Source of the DNA: Oceanobacillus chungangensis
GTDB lineage: Bacteria > Bacillota > Bacilli > Bacillales > Amphibacillaceae
DNA: 64,000 nucleotides
Assembly: GCF_003369565.1 (NCBI RefSeq)
Contig: NZ_PIOD01000014.1
Span: forward strand, 1-64,000
Direction of reading: 5' to 3'
In this document: positions 54,897 to 63,673 of the stretch, piece after piece
How positions within the stretch are numbered: the stretch's first letter is position 1
How the letters are laid out: the number at the start of each line of letters is the position of its first letter
Notes under the pieces: model-generated
Databases searched by the model: none
Told to the model about the DNA's origin: nothing
What the model saw: the letters and a program-made list of their open reading frames with translations, nothing else
Program-made: the position numbers and the translations under genes

Positions 54897-54977
54897 GGAT
54901 TCCCTAGAATATTATTCACCTAGGTTGTTGGTAGTGGAGCTCTTATTCTTGTTCCAGAGCTCCACCATTATATTTTA

Positions 54978-55098
54978 AAGATCCAGTTTCAGAACTTGAG
55001 CTCAACTTATATTACTAAGAGCTCCATTTTCAGATCAAGAGCTCAAGCTACTTTACTAAGAGCTCCATTTCCAAACCAAGTACTCCTAATTTAGAACT
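54978..55098. repeat. imperfect tandem repeat, about 40-base period
   Basis: Three degenerate units of the form AAGAGCTCCATTTTCAGA...GAGCTCAAGC...TACT follow one another between the P1 peptidase and the pseudouridine synthase genes. They are rich in GAGCTC half-palindromes, so several hairpins are possible. No function known. Confidence 0.6.
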
Positions 55099-55124
55099 AC
55101 AGCCCTACACCACAACTAACTAAA

Positions 55125-56021
55125 TTATTTCGTCTTAGCAAAAAACGACCTAGGCACATCCGCTTCAAATGATAATACCTTGCCTGTCGTCGGATGAGTA
55201 AATGCCAAGATTTTCGCATGAAGTCCGAGTCTGCGAATAGGATTTTCCTTTGAACCATATTTTTTATCGCCAACGACTGGGTGTCCCAAGTCTTGCATAT
55301 GCACGCGAATTTGGTTCTTTCTACCTGTTTCAAGCTGGAGTTCTAGCAATGAAAAGTCTTGATTCGCTTGAATTAAGCGATAGCGTGTAACTGCTAGAAG
55401 TCCGTCATTCGGGGTATGACTTGAATATACTAAGTGTGTCTTGCTTTCCCTTAGCCATGACTTCATATACCCTTTTTCCTCGGTGACCTTTCCTTCAACT
55501 AACGCAACATAAGTCCGTTCTTTAACCATCGTATTCCAATTATTTTGCAATGTTTTCTTAGCCTGCTCATTTTTCGCGAATAGCATTACACCTGAAGTAT
55601 CCTTGTCCAAACGATGAACGACAAAGATTCGGTTCTCAGGATCTTCTTTTCGTACATATTCCATCAATTGGTGGTGTGCAGTTGATTTCTTTTCCTTTGC
55701 CGTTGCAATTGATAATAATCCTGCTTCTTTATTAATTACAATAATATCGTCATCTTCATGTAAGATAGTCATGCCAATTAAGACACTTTCCTTGATTGCT
55801 GCTTTGTTTTTTAGGATTTTTACCGTTTGACCTGGATAGAGTGGATAATTATATTTTGTTTCAAGATGGTCATCGACAGTGACCTGGCCACGTGCAAGAA
55901 TTGATTTAACTGAATTTCTGCTTCGATTAGTCATTACCTTTAATAGGAAGGCTAATAATTCTGCTTCTTCCTCTACTTTATATACGAATGATTTTGCATC
56001 ATGTCGATATTTATTTGTCAT
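55125..56021 (-). CDS. RluA-family pseudouridine synthase
   Basis: A 298-residue RNA-modifying enzyme: an N-terminal S4-like region (SRNSVKSILARGQVTVDDHL near residue 33) and a catalytic domain with the Asp in VVHRLDKDTSGVMLFA near 138, and TGRKNQIRVHMQDLGHPVVGD near 230. Target rRNA or tRNA uridine unknown. A repeat element starts 19 bases upstream of the ATG. Confidence 0.92.
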   Translation of the reverse strand: MTNKYRHDAKSFVYKVEEEAELLAFLLKVMTNRSRNSVKSILARGQVTVDDHLETKYNYPLYPGQTVKILKNKAAIKESVLIGMTILHEDDDIIVINKEAGLLSIATAKEKKSTAHHQLMEYVRKEDPENRIFVVHRLDKDTSGVMLFAKNEQAKKTLQNNWNTMVKERTYVALVEGKVTEEKGYMKSWLRESKTHLVYSSHTPNDGLLAVTRYRLIQANQDFSLLELQLETGRKNQIRVHMQDLGHPVVGDKKYGSKENPIRRLGLHAKILAFTHPTTGKVLSFEADVPRSFFAKTK

Positions 56022-56040
56022 TGGAAAACTCCTTTTATAG

Positions 56041-56116
56041 GATGTTCAATAAGTCCGGCAAAACGACACTTACGAATTTCTTCGTTGGCTCGCTATTTAT
56101 CCTCCTATTGAACATA
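56041..56116. repeat. MITE-like repeat, short copy (G), upstream of the rluA-type gene
   Basis: A 76-base element with perfect 10-base inverted ends, ATGTTCAATA at the left and TATTGAACAT at the right. Its inner left half matches the copy at 49874-50019, while about 70 central bases of that copy are missing. Confidence 0.65.
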
Positions 56117-56205
56117 TACTTTTTATAGAAAAAAATGTTAAGTTGGAACTACTTCTACATGTAGTTTAACTTAACATTATAGATAATTATATTTATATGC
56201 AAATG

Positions 56206-56436
56206 TTAGTCTTCATCCTTGACATCAATATCGTCAGGAATCGGCTCATTTAAGTAGTCTTGAATCATTCGTTGATATTTTTCAACCTGCTCAAAATGAG
56301 TAAAAAATTGCTCTTTATTTATTAGGTAGTCATTCCCATCATGAACGGCTCGAATTTTCCCTTCCATGATTAGCGCTGCTACTTTCTTTTCACTTGTAGA
56401 TAAATACTCAGCAGTTTCCTGAACAGTTAGGTACAT
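56206..56436 (-). CDS. excisionase-type helix-turn-helix protein
   Basis: A 76-residue protein with a MerR/excisionase-like winged helix (MYLTVQETAEYLSTSEKKVAALIMEGKIRAV, then NDYLINKEQF) and an acidic tail. There is no integrase nearby, so it is more likely a small chromosomal regulator. It starts 18 bases after the GNAT gene and is likely cotranscribed. Confidence 0.8.
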   Translation of the reverse strand: MYLTVQETAEYLSTSEKKVAALIMEGKIRAVHDGNDYLINKEQFFTHFEQVEKYQRMIQDYLNEPIPDDIDVKDED

Positions 56437-56454
56437 ATTTCCTAGAACCTCTCT

Positions 56455-56733
56455 TTAAACATTTAGTACATCTAAGTATGCAGCATTTCCTTCTAGTTTA
56501 TGCTTAGCATAAGGGCATAGTGGAAGGATTTTCTTCTCTGCTTCTCTAGCAAATAAAACCACTTGCTCAAGTAGTTCACCAGCGATACCCTGACCACGGA
56601 GTTCTTCTGAAACATAGGTATGATCAATGACAATTCTGCCACTCCCCGATTGCACAAACGTCATTTCAGCAATTGGATTTCGAATATCATCTCCAATGTA
56701 AAATTTATTTTCCCCTTTATTTATTGTAGTCAT
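56455..56733 (-). CDS. small GNAT-like acetyltransferase (YjdJ/GCN5-related, DUF1231 type)
   Basis: A 92-residue compact GNAT-fold protein with HTYVSEELRGQGIAGELLEQVVLFAREAEKKILPLCPYAKH, the hallmark of the small YjdJ-like acetyl-CoA-binding family with a conserved Cys in PLCPYA. The ATG at 56733 is seven bases after GGAGG; the longer frame is not supported. Confidence 0.85.
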   Translation of the reverse strand: MTTINKGENKFYIGDDIRNPIAEMTFVQSGSGRIVIDHTYVSEELRGQGIAGELLEQVVLFAREAEKKILPLCPYAKHKLEGNAAYLDVLNV

Positions 56734-56921
56734 TATTGTTCCTCCTATTAAATAAAGCATGCTTCTAATAGTATACCTCATATTTTTACTATTTCTATGA
56801 TTTTTTGTTCATTTATTTATGAATTATTTACAATAACTTAATATTTATCTGTTATAATTATCCAGAAACAGTCCAAAAGTACTAGTTAGAATTTACATAT
56901 GATAAGGAGAATTTAAACTCT

Positions 56922-58604
56922 ATGAGACGATTTTCTAATAGATTACTAAACAAGACTACACTGCGAACGAGACTATTAATACCATTCGTAACCTTGATGA
57001 TAATCGCTGTTGTTGCTGTGGGTGTTACTTCATACATACAAGCTAAGAATATAACAACAACTACAGTCGAGGACAGACTCGCCCGTGAAACACAATTAAT
57101 TGGTTATATCGCAGAACTCTTGAACTTTACATATGTAGGTCAAGAAGATTATTTCCTGCAACAGCTGAACGGTAATATTAGAACACAAAAAAACCAACTA
57201 GAAAAGGATGGAATAGAATCAGACTATTTCTATATCACAGATTCGACGGTTACTCCTTTTCCGATAAGTGAAAAAACATTACCAGAGATACCAGATTCAT
57301 TAGTACAACATGTTATGGAAGAGAAAAATGGCCAAATACAACATACAATTAATGGGGAAAAATATTCAGTTTCCTTCCAGGAAATGAAAGAGATCAATGG
57401 AATTTATACTGTAATTGTTCCGACTAGTTCTTTCATGGGACCAATTAATGATATGGGCTATCTTTCAATTGGAATTATCGTAATAAGTATTGTAATTTCT
57501 ACCCTATTGATTATTATATTTGTTAGATCCTTGACGAAACCTCTCTCTAACTTAAGTAAAACCATGCGTGAAGTGCGCAACGGGAATCTCAATTCCAATG
57601 TAACACTTAAGACGACGATTCCAGAATTCGTCTCACTTCACAAGAGCTACGATGCGATGATTAGCCATATGCGAACAATGGTAAATGAACTTAAGAGTAC
57701 AACAGTTGAATTGAATCAAACAGGAGAAGAATTAAAATTGTCTTCCGATAATGCACTTCAATCAAGTCATGATTTAATCGAATCGATAAATGTCGTCAAA
57801 AATGGTGCAGAACAAACAGCGACAAGCTCAGAAAATAGTGTTAGTAATTCTTTGACGATGAAACATCGAATTGAAGATATGATGAATAGCATGAATGTTG
57901 TCTTTACTAGTTCAGAAAGTATGGGAACTTCTGCTATATATGGTGAGAAGAACATCTCTGAATTAATAACTACGATACGTTCATTCGAAAAAGATTTCGG
58001 GCACCTAACGAAAACGATCAAACAGGTAAATGATTACTCAAGATCAATTTCGAAACTTGTTGGATTAATTCAAGGAATATCCGAACAAACAAAATTATTA
58101 TCATTAAATGCAGCAATCGAAGCTGCACGTGCCGGCGAAGCTGGTAAAGGCTTTTCGGTTGTTGCAAATGAAGTAGGTAAACTTGCAGAACAATCGTCGT
58201 CCGCTGCCAATGATATTACAAATTCCATTTCGAATATGGAGGAAATTACTTCGAATGCTACGAAGGAATTTGAGCAGATGCTGAAGAAAGCAAACACGAA
58301 TATTTCCACGGCAAATCAATCGAAAGAATCATTCGATGAATTGATGAAGGAAATAACAGAAGTAACTGCGAAATTGAAAGGTATGCAAGGCGAGCTGCAT
58401 CATTTCGGTGAACTTCTGCCTAATCTAGAAGTAACAGCTGAAGAGTTCGCTTCTATTTCCCAAGAAACCTTGGCAAGTGCTGAAGAAATGCTTTCTAGCA
58501 GTGAGCATCAATATAAACAAATGGAAAATACTCATGAAATTGGATTGAAGCTAACAGGTTTGTCGAAATCTCTATCGGGGATAACGAAAATGTTTCATAT
58601 TTAA
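56922..58604 (+). CDS. methyl-accepting chemotaxis protein
   Basis: A 560-residue membrane receptor: TM1 (about residues 20-42), an extracellular sensor of about 140 residues, TM2 (about 184-206), HAMP (about 207-260) and a cytoplasmic signalling domain with the hairpin tip [42 protein letters not shown] near 385. Signals to CheA/CheW. The ligand is unknown. Stand-alone gene with its own terminator. Confidence 0.93.
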   Translation: MRRFSNRLLNKTTLRTRLLIPFVTLMIIAVVAVGVTSYIQAKNITTTTVEDRLARETQLIGYIAELLNFTYVGQEDYFLQQLNGNIRTQKNQLEKDGIESDYFYITDSTVTPFPISEKTLPEIPDSLVQHVMEEKNGQIQHTINGEKYSVSFQEMKEINGIYTVIVPTSSFMGPINDMGYLSIGIIVISIVISTLLIIIFVRSLTKPLSNLSKTMREVRNGNLNSNVTLKTTIPEFVSLHKSYDAMISHMRTMVNELKSTTVELNQTGEELKLSSDNALQSSHDLIESINVVKNGAEQTATSSENSVSNSLTMKHRIEDMMNSMNVVFTSSESMGTSAIYGEKNISELITTIRSFEKDFGHLTKTIKQVNDYSRSISKLVGLIQGISEQTKLLSLNAAIEAARAGEAGKGFSVVANEVGKLAEQSSSAANDITNSISNMEEITSNATKEFEQMLKKANTNISTANQSKESFDELMKEITEVTAKLKGMQGELHHFGELLPNLEVTAEEFASISQETLASAEEMLSSSEHQYKQMENTHEIGLKLTGLSKSLSGITKMFHI

Positions 58605-58759
58605 TAGTTTTTGAAGAAGAGTGGAAGCGATACGGACTTTGCTTTACAGGATAAGGAAAGCTTCCTTCAGAAACATCGCAAGCAGAGTAAGTGCCTTTCT
58701 TTTTCAGGGACGTGGACGTTGTACATGAAGCAATCTTAGTCGAGCTACCGATCTAAATT

Positions 58760-58800
58760 AAATCCGCAATCCTAATGATAAAAGGATTGCGGATTTTTCT
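58760..58800 (+). terminator. terminator downstream of the chemotaxis receptor
   Basis: AAATCCGCAATCC / GGATTGCGGATTT stem then TTCTT. Between 58605 and 58759 is a worn repeat-like block with no gene. Confidence 0.8.
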
Positions 58801-58845
58801 TCTAGGAATACAATATTCATCTTAGATTCAAATTACTTTGAAAAA

Positions 58846-59676
58846 TCATGCATTATTACCAAGAAAATTTAACACTTGATGATATACCTTTGTTGTTCTT
58901 TCTTCGGACACGAAATGCCCTGTTTCCTTATATATCACTAGGTCTGCATTGGGCAAATCCTTTACTAACCGTTTGCCTATATTTACAGGAACTACTCTAT
59001 CCTCTTCCCCCCAAATCAGTAATGTTGGCGTTTGAATCGCTTGTAACTGACCTGTCGTTAAGTCCCCTTCCCGATACCTTAATAATCGAACCATGGATTT
59101 ATAAAAGTCCTTCTCCTTTAAGGGTCTGCTGAATTCACGGATATGATCATCCGTAATTAAGGCATGATTATAGAATACATTTTGCAGGTTCTCTTTTACA
59201 TTCTTTCGTTTTACATGCAGTTCAACCAAACGATTAAATAATGGCAAATACGAGCTATAAATTAAAAGTTTATTGGCGCTTTTTAAATAGCCAGAGCTGC
59301 ATAATAATACTAATTTTCTTATCTTATTCGGAATCATTATTGCAGTATTTAAGGCAATTTGCCCACCCATTGAATGTCCAATAATACAAACCTCTCGGAG
59401 CTTAAAATACTGAATACATTCAGCGACGATTGCTGCATAATTAGAATAGGAATAAATAAAGGCAGTTGATTTTTCACTTCTGCCAAAACCTGGCAGATCA
59501 ATCGCAATAATCGAATAATGCTTTTCTAATAATGGAATAAGTCGATAAAAGGTATAGGTTGATGAAACAAAACCATGAATTAATACGATTGGCGGTTTTC
59601 CGTTCAGTATGTATTCACAATAAATCCTTACATCTCCGATTGTAATCATTTCTTTTGATAACTTAACTTGCTCCAT
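58846..59676 (-). CDS. alpha/beta-fold hydrolase
   Basis: A 276-residue hydrolase: oxyanion HGFVSSTYT near residue 34, nucleophile elbow GHSMGGQIA near 99 (Ser101), Asp in WGEEDRVVP near 222 and catalytic His in ETGHFVSEE near 250. Substrate unknown. No signal peptide, so cytosolic. Confidence 0.88.
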   Translation of the reverse strand: MEQVKLSKEMITIGDVRIYCEYILNGKPPIVLIHGFVSSTYTFYRLIPLLEKHYSIIAIDLPGFGRSEKSTAFIYSYSNYAAIVAECIQYFKLREVCIIGHSMGGQIALNTAIMIPNKIRKLVLLCSSGYLKSANKLLIYSSYLPLFNRLVELHVKRKNVKENLQNVFYNHALITDDHIREFSRPLKEKDFYKSMVRLLRYREGDLTTGQLQAIQTPTLLIWGEEDRVVPVNIGKRLVKDLPNADLVIYKETGHFVSEERTTKVYHQVLNFLGNNA

Positions 59677-59782
59677 ATTTTCACCTTGCTCTAATAATTT
59701 TCCTTATTATTTACAATAAATTGCAAAGCATGCAGTAATTATTTCTGTGGGAAAATGAAATTTCAATTGCATAAAATGCAAA

Positions 59783-59829
59783 AAAGCTTATCGAAAAATC
59801 TACTGAACTAGAATTTTTCAACAAGCTTA
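59783..59829 (-). terminator. terminator of the PTS-IIC-like gene
   Basis: AAGCTTGTTGAAAAAT / ATTTTTCGATAAGCTT stem (one bulge) then TTTTTTG on the minus strand. Confidence 0.75.
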
Positions 59830-59864
59830 ATAATAGTTTCCTAAAATTTTACTATAGTTTGACT

Positions 59865-60893
59865 TTATTGCACTTCCATTCGTAAATCACCTGTTTTAGC
59901 CCATCCTTTTGAAATGAAGGAATGATAGACAACGACAGAGATAACTGCGGGTAGAACAACCCCAATGACAATATACATGATAAGTACACCCACACCCTGA
60001 TTTGCAAGAATATTTAATGGTGCGATAAACGAATTTAGTCCAAGTCCAGCAAGTTGGTACGGAACCTCAAAATCAAATACTATAATCGCAATCGGTGCGC
60101 AAATTACGGAAGATAAGAATGGTCCCACGACAAGCCGTGGATTTTTCACTAGGTTCGGCACCTGTACTTTCGGTGTTAAGAATGACTGTGCAATGTTTGC
60201 TCCCAAATCATTCTGTCTAAACGACATTGCCGTCCAGCCAGCAAACTGAGCGGTACAACCGATTAATGCTGCAGCACTTGATACTGGGTCAAGCTGAAGC
60301 GCAATTGCAATTGCTGCTGATGATGCAGGTGACATAAGGAATATACTCCAGATAAGGGCGATTACTATCGATCCGATAAGTGGCGATCCTGAAACGGAAT
60401 TCGCAATTAATGCACTTAATGATTCGAGTAATGGTGTCGTAACCGCGGCTAATCCTACTCCAGCAACCCCACCGACAAGAATAGCCGTGAACGGAATGGC
60501 AAGCATATCCAGTTTCGTCTTCCCTGTTACACGCTTTCCGACCCATATAGCAATAATTGCTGCTAATACAGCACTTATAGGTTGGCCCGTTGTAAGTACC
60601 ATAGCACCTTCTGCATTCATTGTTAAGGCATTTGCACCAACTGTACTTGCGGCCATTGCACTGAAAATAACGAGCGTATTTCCTCCAAGCTGGTAAGCCA
60701 TTCCTGCACCAATAGCTGGCGCCAGCATTAATTGAGCTGTCAATCCTACGGCCGCAAATCCTTCCCATCCAGTAAAAGTAGAAAATGTTTCGATTAAAAG
60801 GCCAATCCCTAATGTTACTAGGACGGCATTAGCTAGTCCTATAGATGCTTTATGCATCCTGTCGATGATGTATCTCTTCGTTGATTCCTTCAT
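59865..60893 (-). CDS. PTS-IIC-like membrane transporter (EIIC_2 family)
   Basis: A 342-residue hydrophobic protein with about nine membrane segments. GWEGFAAVGLTAQLMLAPAIGAGMAYQLGGNTLV near residue 43 and SPASSAAIAIALQLDPVSSAAALIGCTAQFAGW near 187 fit the PTS_EIIC_2 family. No EIIA or EIIB gene is nearby and there is no phosphorylation domain, so it may be a stand-alone transporter. Substrate unknown. Confidence 0.82.
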   Translation of the reverse strand: MKESTKRYIIDRMHKASIGLANAVLVTLGIGLLIETFSTFTGWEGFAAVGLTAQLMLAPAIGAGMAYQLGGNTLVIFSAMAASTVGANALTMNAEGAMVLTTGQPISAVLAAIIAIWVGKRVTGKTKLDMLAIPFTAILVGGVAGVGLAAVTTPLLESLSALIANSVSGSPLIGSIVIALIWSIFLMSPASSAAIAIALQLDPVSSAAALIGCTAQFAGWTAMSFRQNDLGANIAQSFLTPKVQVPNLVKNPRLVVGPFLSSVICAPIAIIVFDFEVPYQLAGLGLNSFIAPLNILANQGVGVLIMYIVIGVVLPAVISVVVYHSFISKGWAKTGDLRMEVQ

Positions 60894-61347
60894 TTTCTGT
60901 CCTCCATTATTAAAAATTACATTTTTCTGTTAATTCAAAAAATATGTATTGAAAAGTTTTTATACTTTCTTATCTACCAAGAGAATAAAAAGCCATCCAT
61001 TACGGATGGGTGCTAAACTTTATTATGCTTAAGCGTCTCGTTTTTTTTACGAAAAGTGGACTAATGGAATGAGAATATTACAGACCTTAGTATAATAAGA
61101 TAACAACAATATGATTACTTTGAAATATTCACTCATTTTATTCTATATGATTATTCCTCTTAGCTGATAGTATTGACATAATGATAGAGCAATTCCTATA
61201 TAGTGTCAATTATCTTTTTATTCTAAAAATATTAAAAGCGCTTTCAATAATAAATGATTGAAATGCGAATATATTCATACCCATATCGTATAAAAGATGA
61301 TAAGATACAATCTGAATATAATTGATTATCGTTAAGAAGGTGAAAGT
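60894..61347. other. divergent region between the PTS-IIC-like and MATE genes
   Basis: 454 bases with no gene. It holds the TTTATACTTTCTTATCTACC motif (60959-60982) shared with the yuiF leader, and a small terminator-like hairpin on the minus strand, CCATCC-GTAAT-GGATGG then CTTTTTATTC (61010-60984), in the leader of the PTS-like gene. Confidence 0.5.
60984..61010 (-). terminator. small terminator-like hairpin in the PTS-like leader
   Basis: CCATCC / GGATGG with T-rich tail, about 90 bases before the start codon, with no upstream gene on this strand for it to terminate. Confidence 0.5.
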
Positions 61348-62736
61348 TTGACAACAAATAGTACATTACAAGTTAATAAACCGAAGATAGATTTAAATTT
61401 ATTTGTTCTCACATGGCCAATCTTTATTGAAATCTTCTTATTTATGTTAATGGGTCTTGCTGACACATTCATGTTAAGTGCTGTATCCGATGATGCGGTT
61501 TCAGGTGTCGGTGCATCCAATCAGTTTCTGCAAATTGCCATATTAATTTTACAGGTAATTGGTAGTGGGGCTTCCATCGTTGTGGCGCAATATATAGGTT
61601 CTAGAAGGTTTACAGAGGTTTCAAAGATTGCAGCAATCGCAATTTCTTTAAATCTAGTAATTGGAATTATTATTAGTATCATTTTTCTAGTGTTTGGCAG
61701 TTATATGCTTCAAGCCCTCAATTTACAAGGGAATGTGTTTGAATATGCGAAAAGCTATTTAGGCATTGTTGGTGGAGCAATTTTCTTACAGGCATTAATC
61801 AACTCTTTATCAGCAATTATCCGTGTACATGGATTTACTAAGGCTACGATGTTCGTATCTCTTGGGATGAACATTATCCATGTAGTCGGTAACTATTTAC
61901 TTATCTTTGGTAATTTTGGTTTCCCAGAACTCGGTGTTGAAGGTGCTGCGATTTCTACGATCGTTAGTCGCTTCCTTGCACTACTCGTATTCTTCTGGCT
62001 TTTTTACCGGATTACAGAAGTAAAGGTAAAGCTTAACTATTATTTTTCATTGTCAAAGAACTATATTAAAAAAATCCTCAAGATCGGAATTCCATCCGCT
62101 TTTGAGCAGGTAATGTACCAGTCCTGCCAGATTGTCTTTCTCTATTATGCAACATTCCTTGGTCCAAGTTCATTAGCAGCACGACAGTATGCAACGAACA
62201 TTTCAATGTTTATCTACCTATTTGCATTGGCAATCGGCTTAGGAACAGCGATCATTGTTGGTAGATTAATAGGTGCTAGTCGTAGTTCAGAAGCATATGA
62301 AAGCGTGTGGAAAAGTGTTCGCTTGGCAAGCGTTGCAACATTAATCGTTGTTATTACCGTTGTGCTCTTTCGGGTGCAATTAATGGAGTTATTCACCGAT
62401 AATCCTGAGATTATCAAACTAGGTGCTGACGTGTTACTGCTTAGTTTTCTTCTTGAAACAGGAAGAACGATTAATATTGTGTTAATCAATTCACTGCGGG
62501 CAGCAGGTGATGCGAAGTTTCCGGTATTAATTGGTGCTTTCTCTATGGTGGCGATGAGCTTACCACTTGGGTATTTTCTCATTTTCCATCTAGAATTAGG
62601 GTTAGTCGGAATTTGGCTGGCAATCGCAGCGGATGAATGGACCCGGGCGGTTATTATGTTCTTTAGATGGCGGAGCAGGAAGTGGGAGCAGTATGGATTA
62701 GTCGATAATGATAACGTTGAGGATACTGTGACTTGA
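61348..62736 (+). CDS. MATE-family multidrug efflux transporter
   Basis: A 462-residue exporter with 12 membrane segments in two related halves (GLADTFMLSAVSDDAVSGVGASNQ near residue 36; GIPSAFEQVMYQSCQIVFLY near 245). Expels cationic compounds against Na+ or H+. TTG start five bases after AAGAAGGTG. Confidence 0.9.
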   Translation: MTTNSTLQVNKPKIDLNLFVLTWPIFIEIFLFMLMGLADTFMLSAVSDDAVSGVGASNQFLQIAILILQVIGSGASIVVAQYIGSRRFTEVSKIAAIAISLNLVIGIIISIIFLVFGSYMLQALNLQGNVFEYAKSYLGIVGGAIFLQALINSLSAIIRVHGFTKATMFVSLGMNIIHVVGNYLLIFGNFGFPELGVEGAAISTIVSRFLALLVFFWLFYRITEVKVKLNYYFSLSKNYIKKILKIGIPSAFEQVMYQSCQIVFLYYATFLGPSSLAARQYATNISMFIYLFALAIGLGTAIIVGRLIGASRSSEAYESVWKSVRLASVATLIVVITVVLFRVQLMELFTDNPEIIKLGADVLLLSFLLETGRTINIVLINSLRAAGDAKFPVLIGAFSMVAMSLPLGYFLIFHLELGLVGIWLAIAADEWTRAVIMFFRWRSRKWEQYGLVDNDNVEDTVT

Positions 62737-62752
62737 ACAAATTAGTTAAGAA

Positions 62753-62797
62753 AAAGGGATAGATATGGCATACAACTGTCATATCTATCCTTTTTTT
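62753..62797. terminator. terminator of the MATE gene
   Basis: AAAGGGATAGATATG / CATATCTATCCTTT stem followed by a T-run; strong on the plus strand. Confidence 0.85.
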
Positions 62798-62844
62798 AAA
62801 TTTTATGACTGCATTTCTGATGTTAATTAAAAAAGTAATAGCTA

Positions 62845-63234
62845 TTACTGATATTTCTTTGCAACTAAAAACTCTATAAAAGGTAAAATTATCATTGATA
62901 ATCCTAACAGTAGCAATAGAAAGATATTAATTGTGCCGTTTATAAAATTGTCAGCAGCTACTGCACCAAAAATAAAAAATGTCAGAAGAAAATAACTTAC
63001 TTTCGAACTTTTTTCTGTAATCCTTTGCCCTAACTCTTCCTCTAGTAAAATGCCATCTTTCTCTTCCTTTGTTCCCCAAGTAATGGAAGAAAAAAACATC
63101 ATCAGCAAACCACCAATAGTAACAACCTCATTAAAACCAACATCTTTTCCAACAATAACCTGATAAATTGTAAATCCTACCACAATCAGCGTAGCTATAC
63201 TAATTAATACAGAACCAATTTTTCGAGTACTCAC
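62845..63234 (-). CDS. four-TM membrane protein paired with the Xre regulator (DUF2178-like)
   Basis: A 129-residue protein with four membrane segments in two pairs (about residues 8-25 and 36-52; 79-95 and 101-122) and a polar loop KEEKDGILLEEELGQRITEKSS. It starts with GTG 15 bases after the Xre gene. Such regulator-membrane protein pairs are common in Firmicutes; function unknown. Confidence 0.78.
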   Translation of the reverse strand: MSTRKIGSVLISIATLIVVGFTIYQVIVGKDVGFNEVVTIGGLLMMFFSSITWGTKEEKDGILLEEELGQRITEKSSKVSYFLLTFFIFGAVAADNFINGTINIFLLLLLGLSMIILPFIEFLVAKKYQ

Positions 63235-63249
63235 CCTTACTCCCCCTTT

Positions 63250-63441
63250 TCATTCATTTAAAAACAATACATCAACTCTAACTTCTAAATTTTTGGCAAT
63301 ATCAAATGCTAATTGTAAACTCGGGTCATATTTATTGTTTTCTATTGCATTAATTGTCTGTCTGCTCACATTACATAAGTCTGCCAATTTCCCCTGTGAG
63401 ATGTCTTTTTTTTCTCGATACTCCTTGATTTGATTTTTCAT
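63250..63441 (-). CDS. Xre-family transcriptional regulator
   Basis: A 63-residue helix-turn-helix protein (EKKDISQGKLADLCNVSRQTINAIENNKYDPSLQLAFDIAK) of the short YgzD type, lacking a sensor domain. Likely represses its own operon through the perfect dyad at 63466-63491. AAGGTGG is seven bases before the ATG. Confidence 0.9.
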   Translation of the reverse strand: MKNQIKEYREKKDISQGKLADLCNVSRQTINAIENNKYDPSLQLAFDIAKNLEVRVDVLFLNE

Positions 63442-63465
63442 TAGACGTCCACCTTCATAATAAGA

Positions 63466-63521
63466 TAGGTGTAAAAAAGTTTTTACACCTAAAGTATAAA
63501 ATACAAGGGTTTTTGTGTCAA
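63466..63521 (-). promoter_or_regulatory. promoter and palindromic operator of the Xre operon
   Basis: On the minus strand: -35 TTGACA (63521-63516), 17-base spacer, -10 TATACT (63498-63493), then a perfect inverted repeat with 12-base arms TAGGTGTAAAAA/TTTTTACACCTA and a two-base centre (63491-63466) covering the expected start site. Confidence 0.8.
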
Positions 63522-63673
63522 ATACTTTTTACATACTTTTCATTCATACAAGATTTAGGAAAGTGTTATCCGTAGTGTAAATCTAAAAGATAGACTAACT
63601 TCATATATTTTAAAAAAGTGCTTGAAAAACATTTTATATCGCATTAACTTATCTAATAAGGGAGGAGAAAAAT

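Noticed and set aside
56206-56436. Excisionase-like gene as evidence of a prophage or integrative element
   Set aside because: No integrase, attachment-site repeat or phage gene lies nearby; small MerR/Xis-type proteins are also ordinary chromosomal genes.
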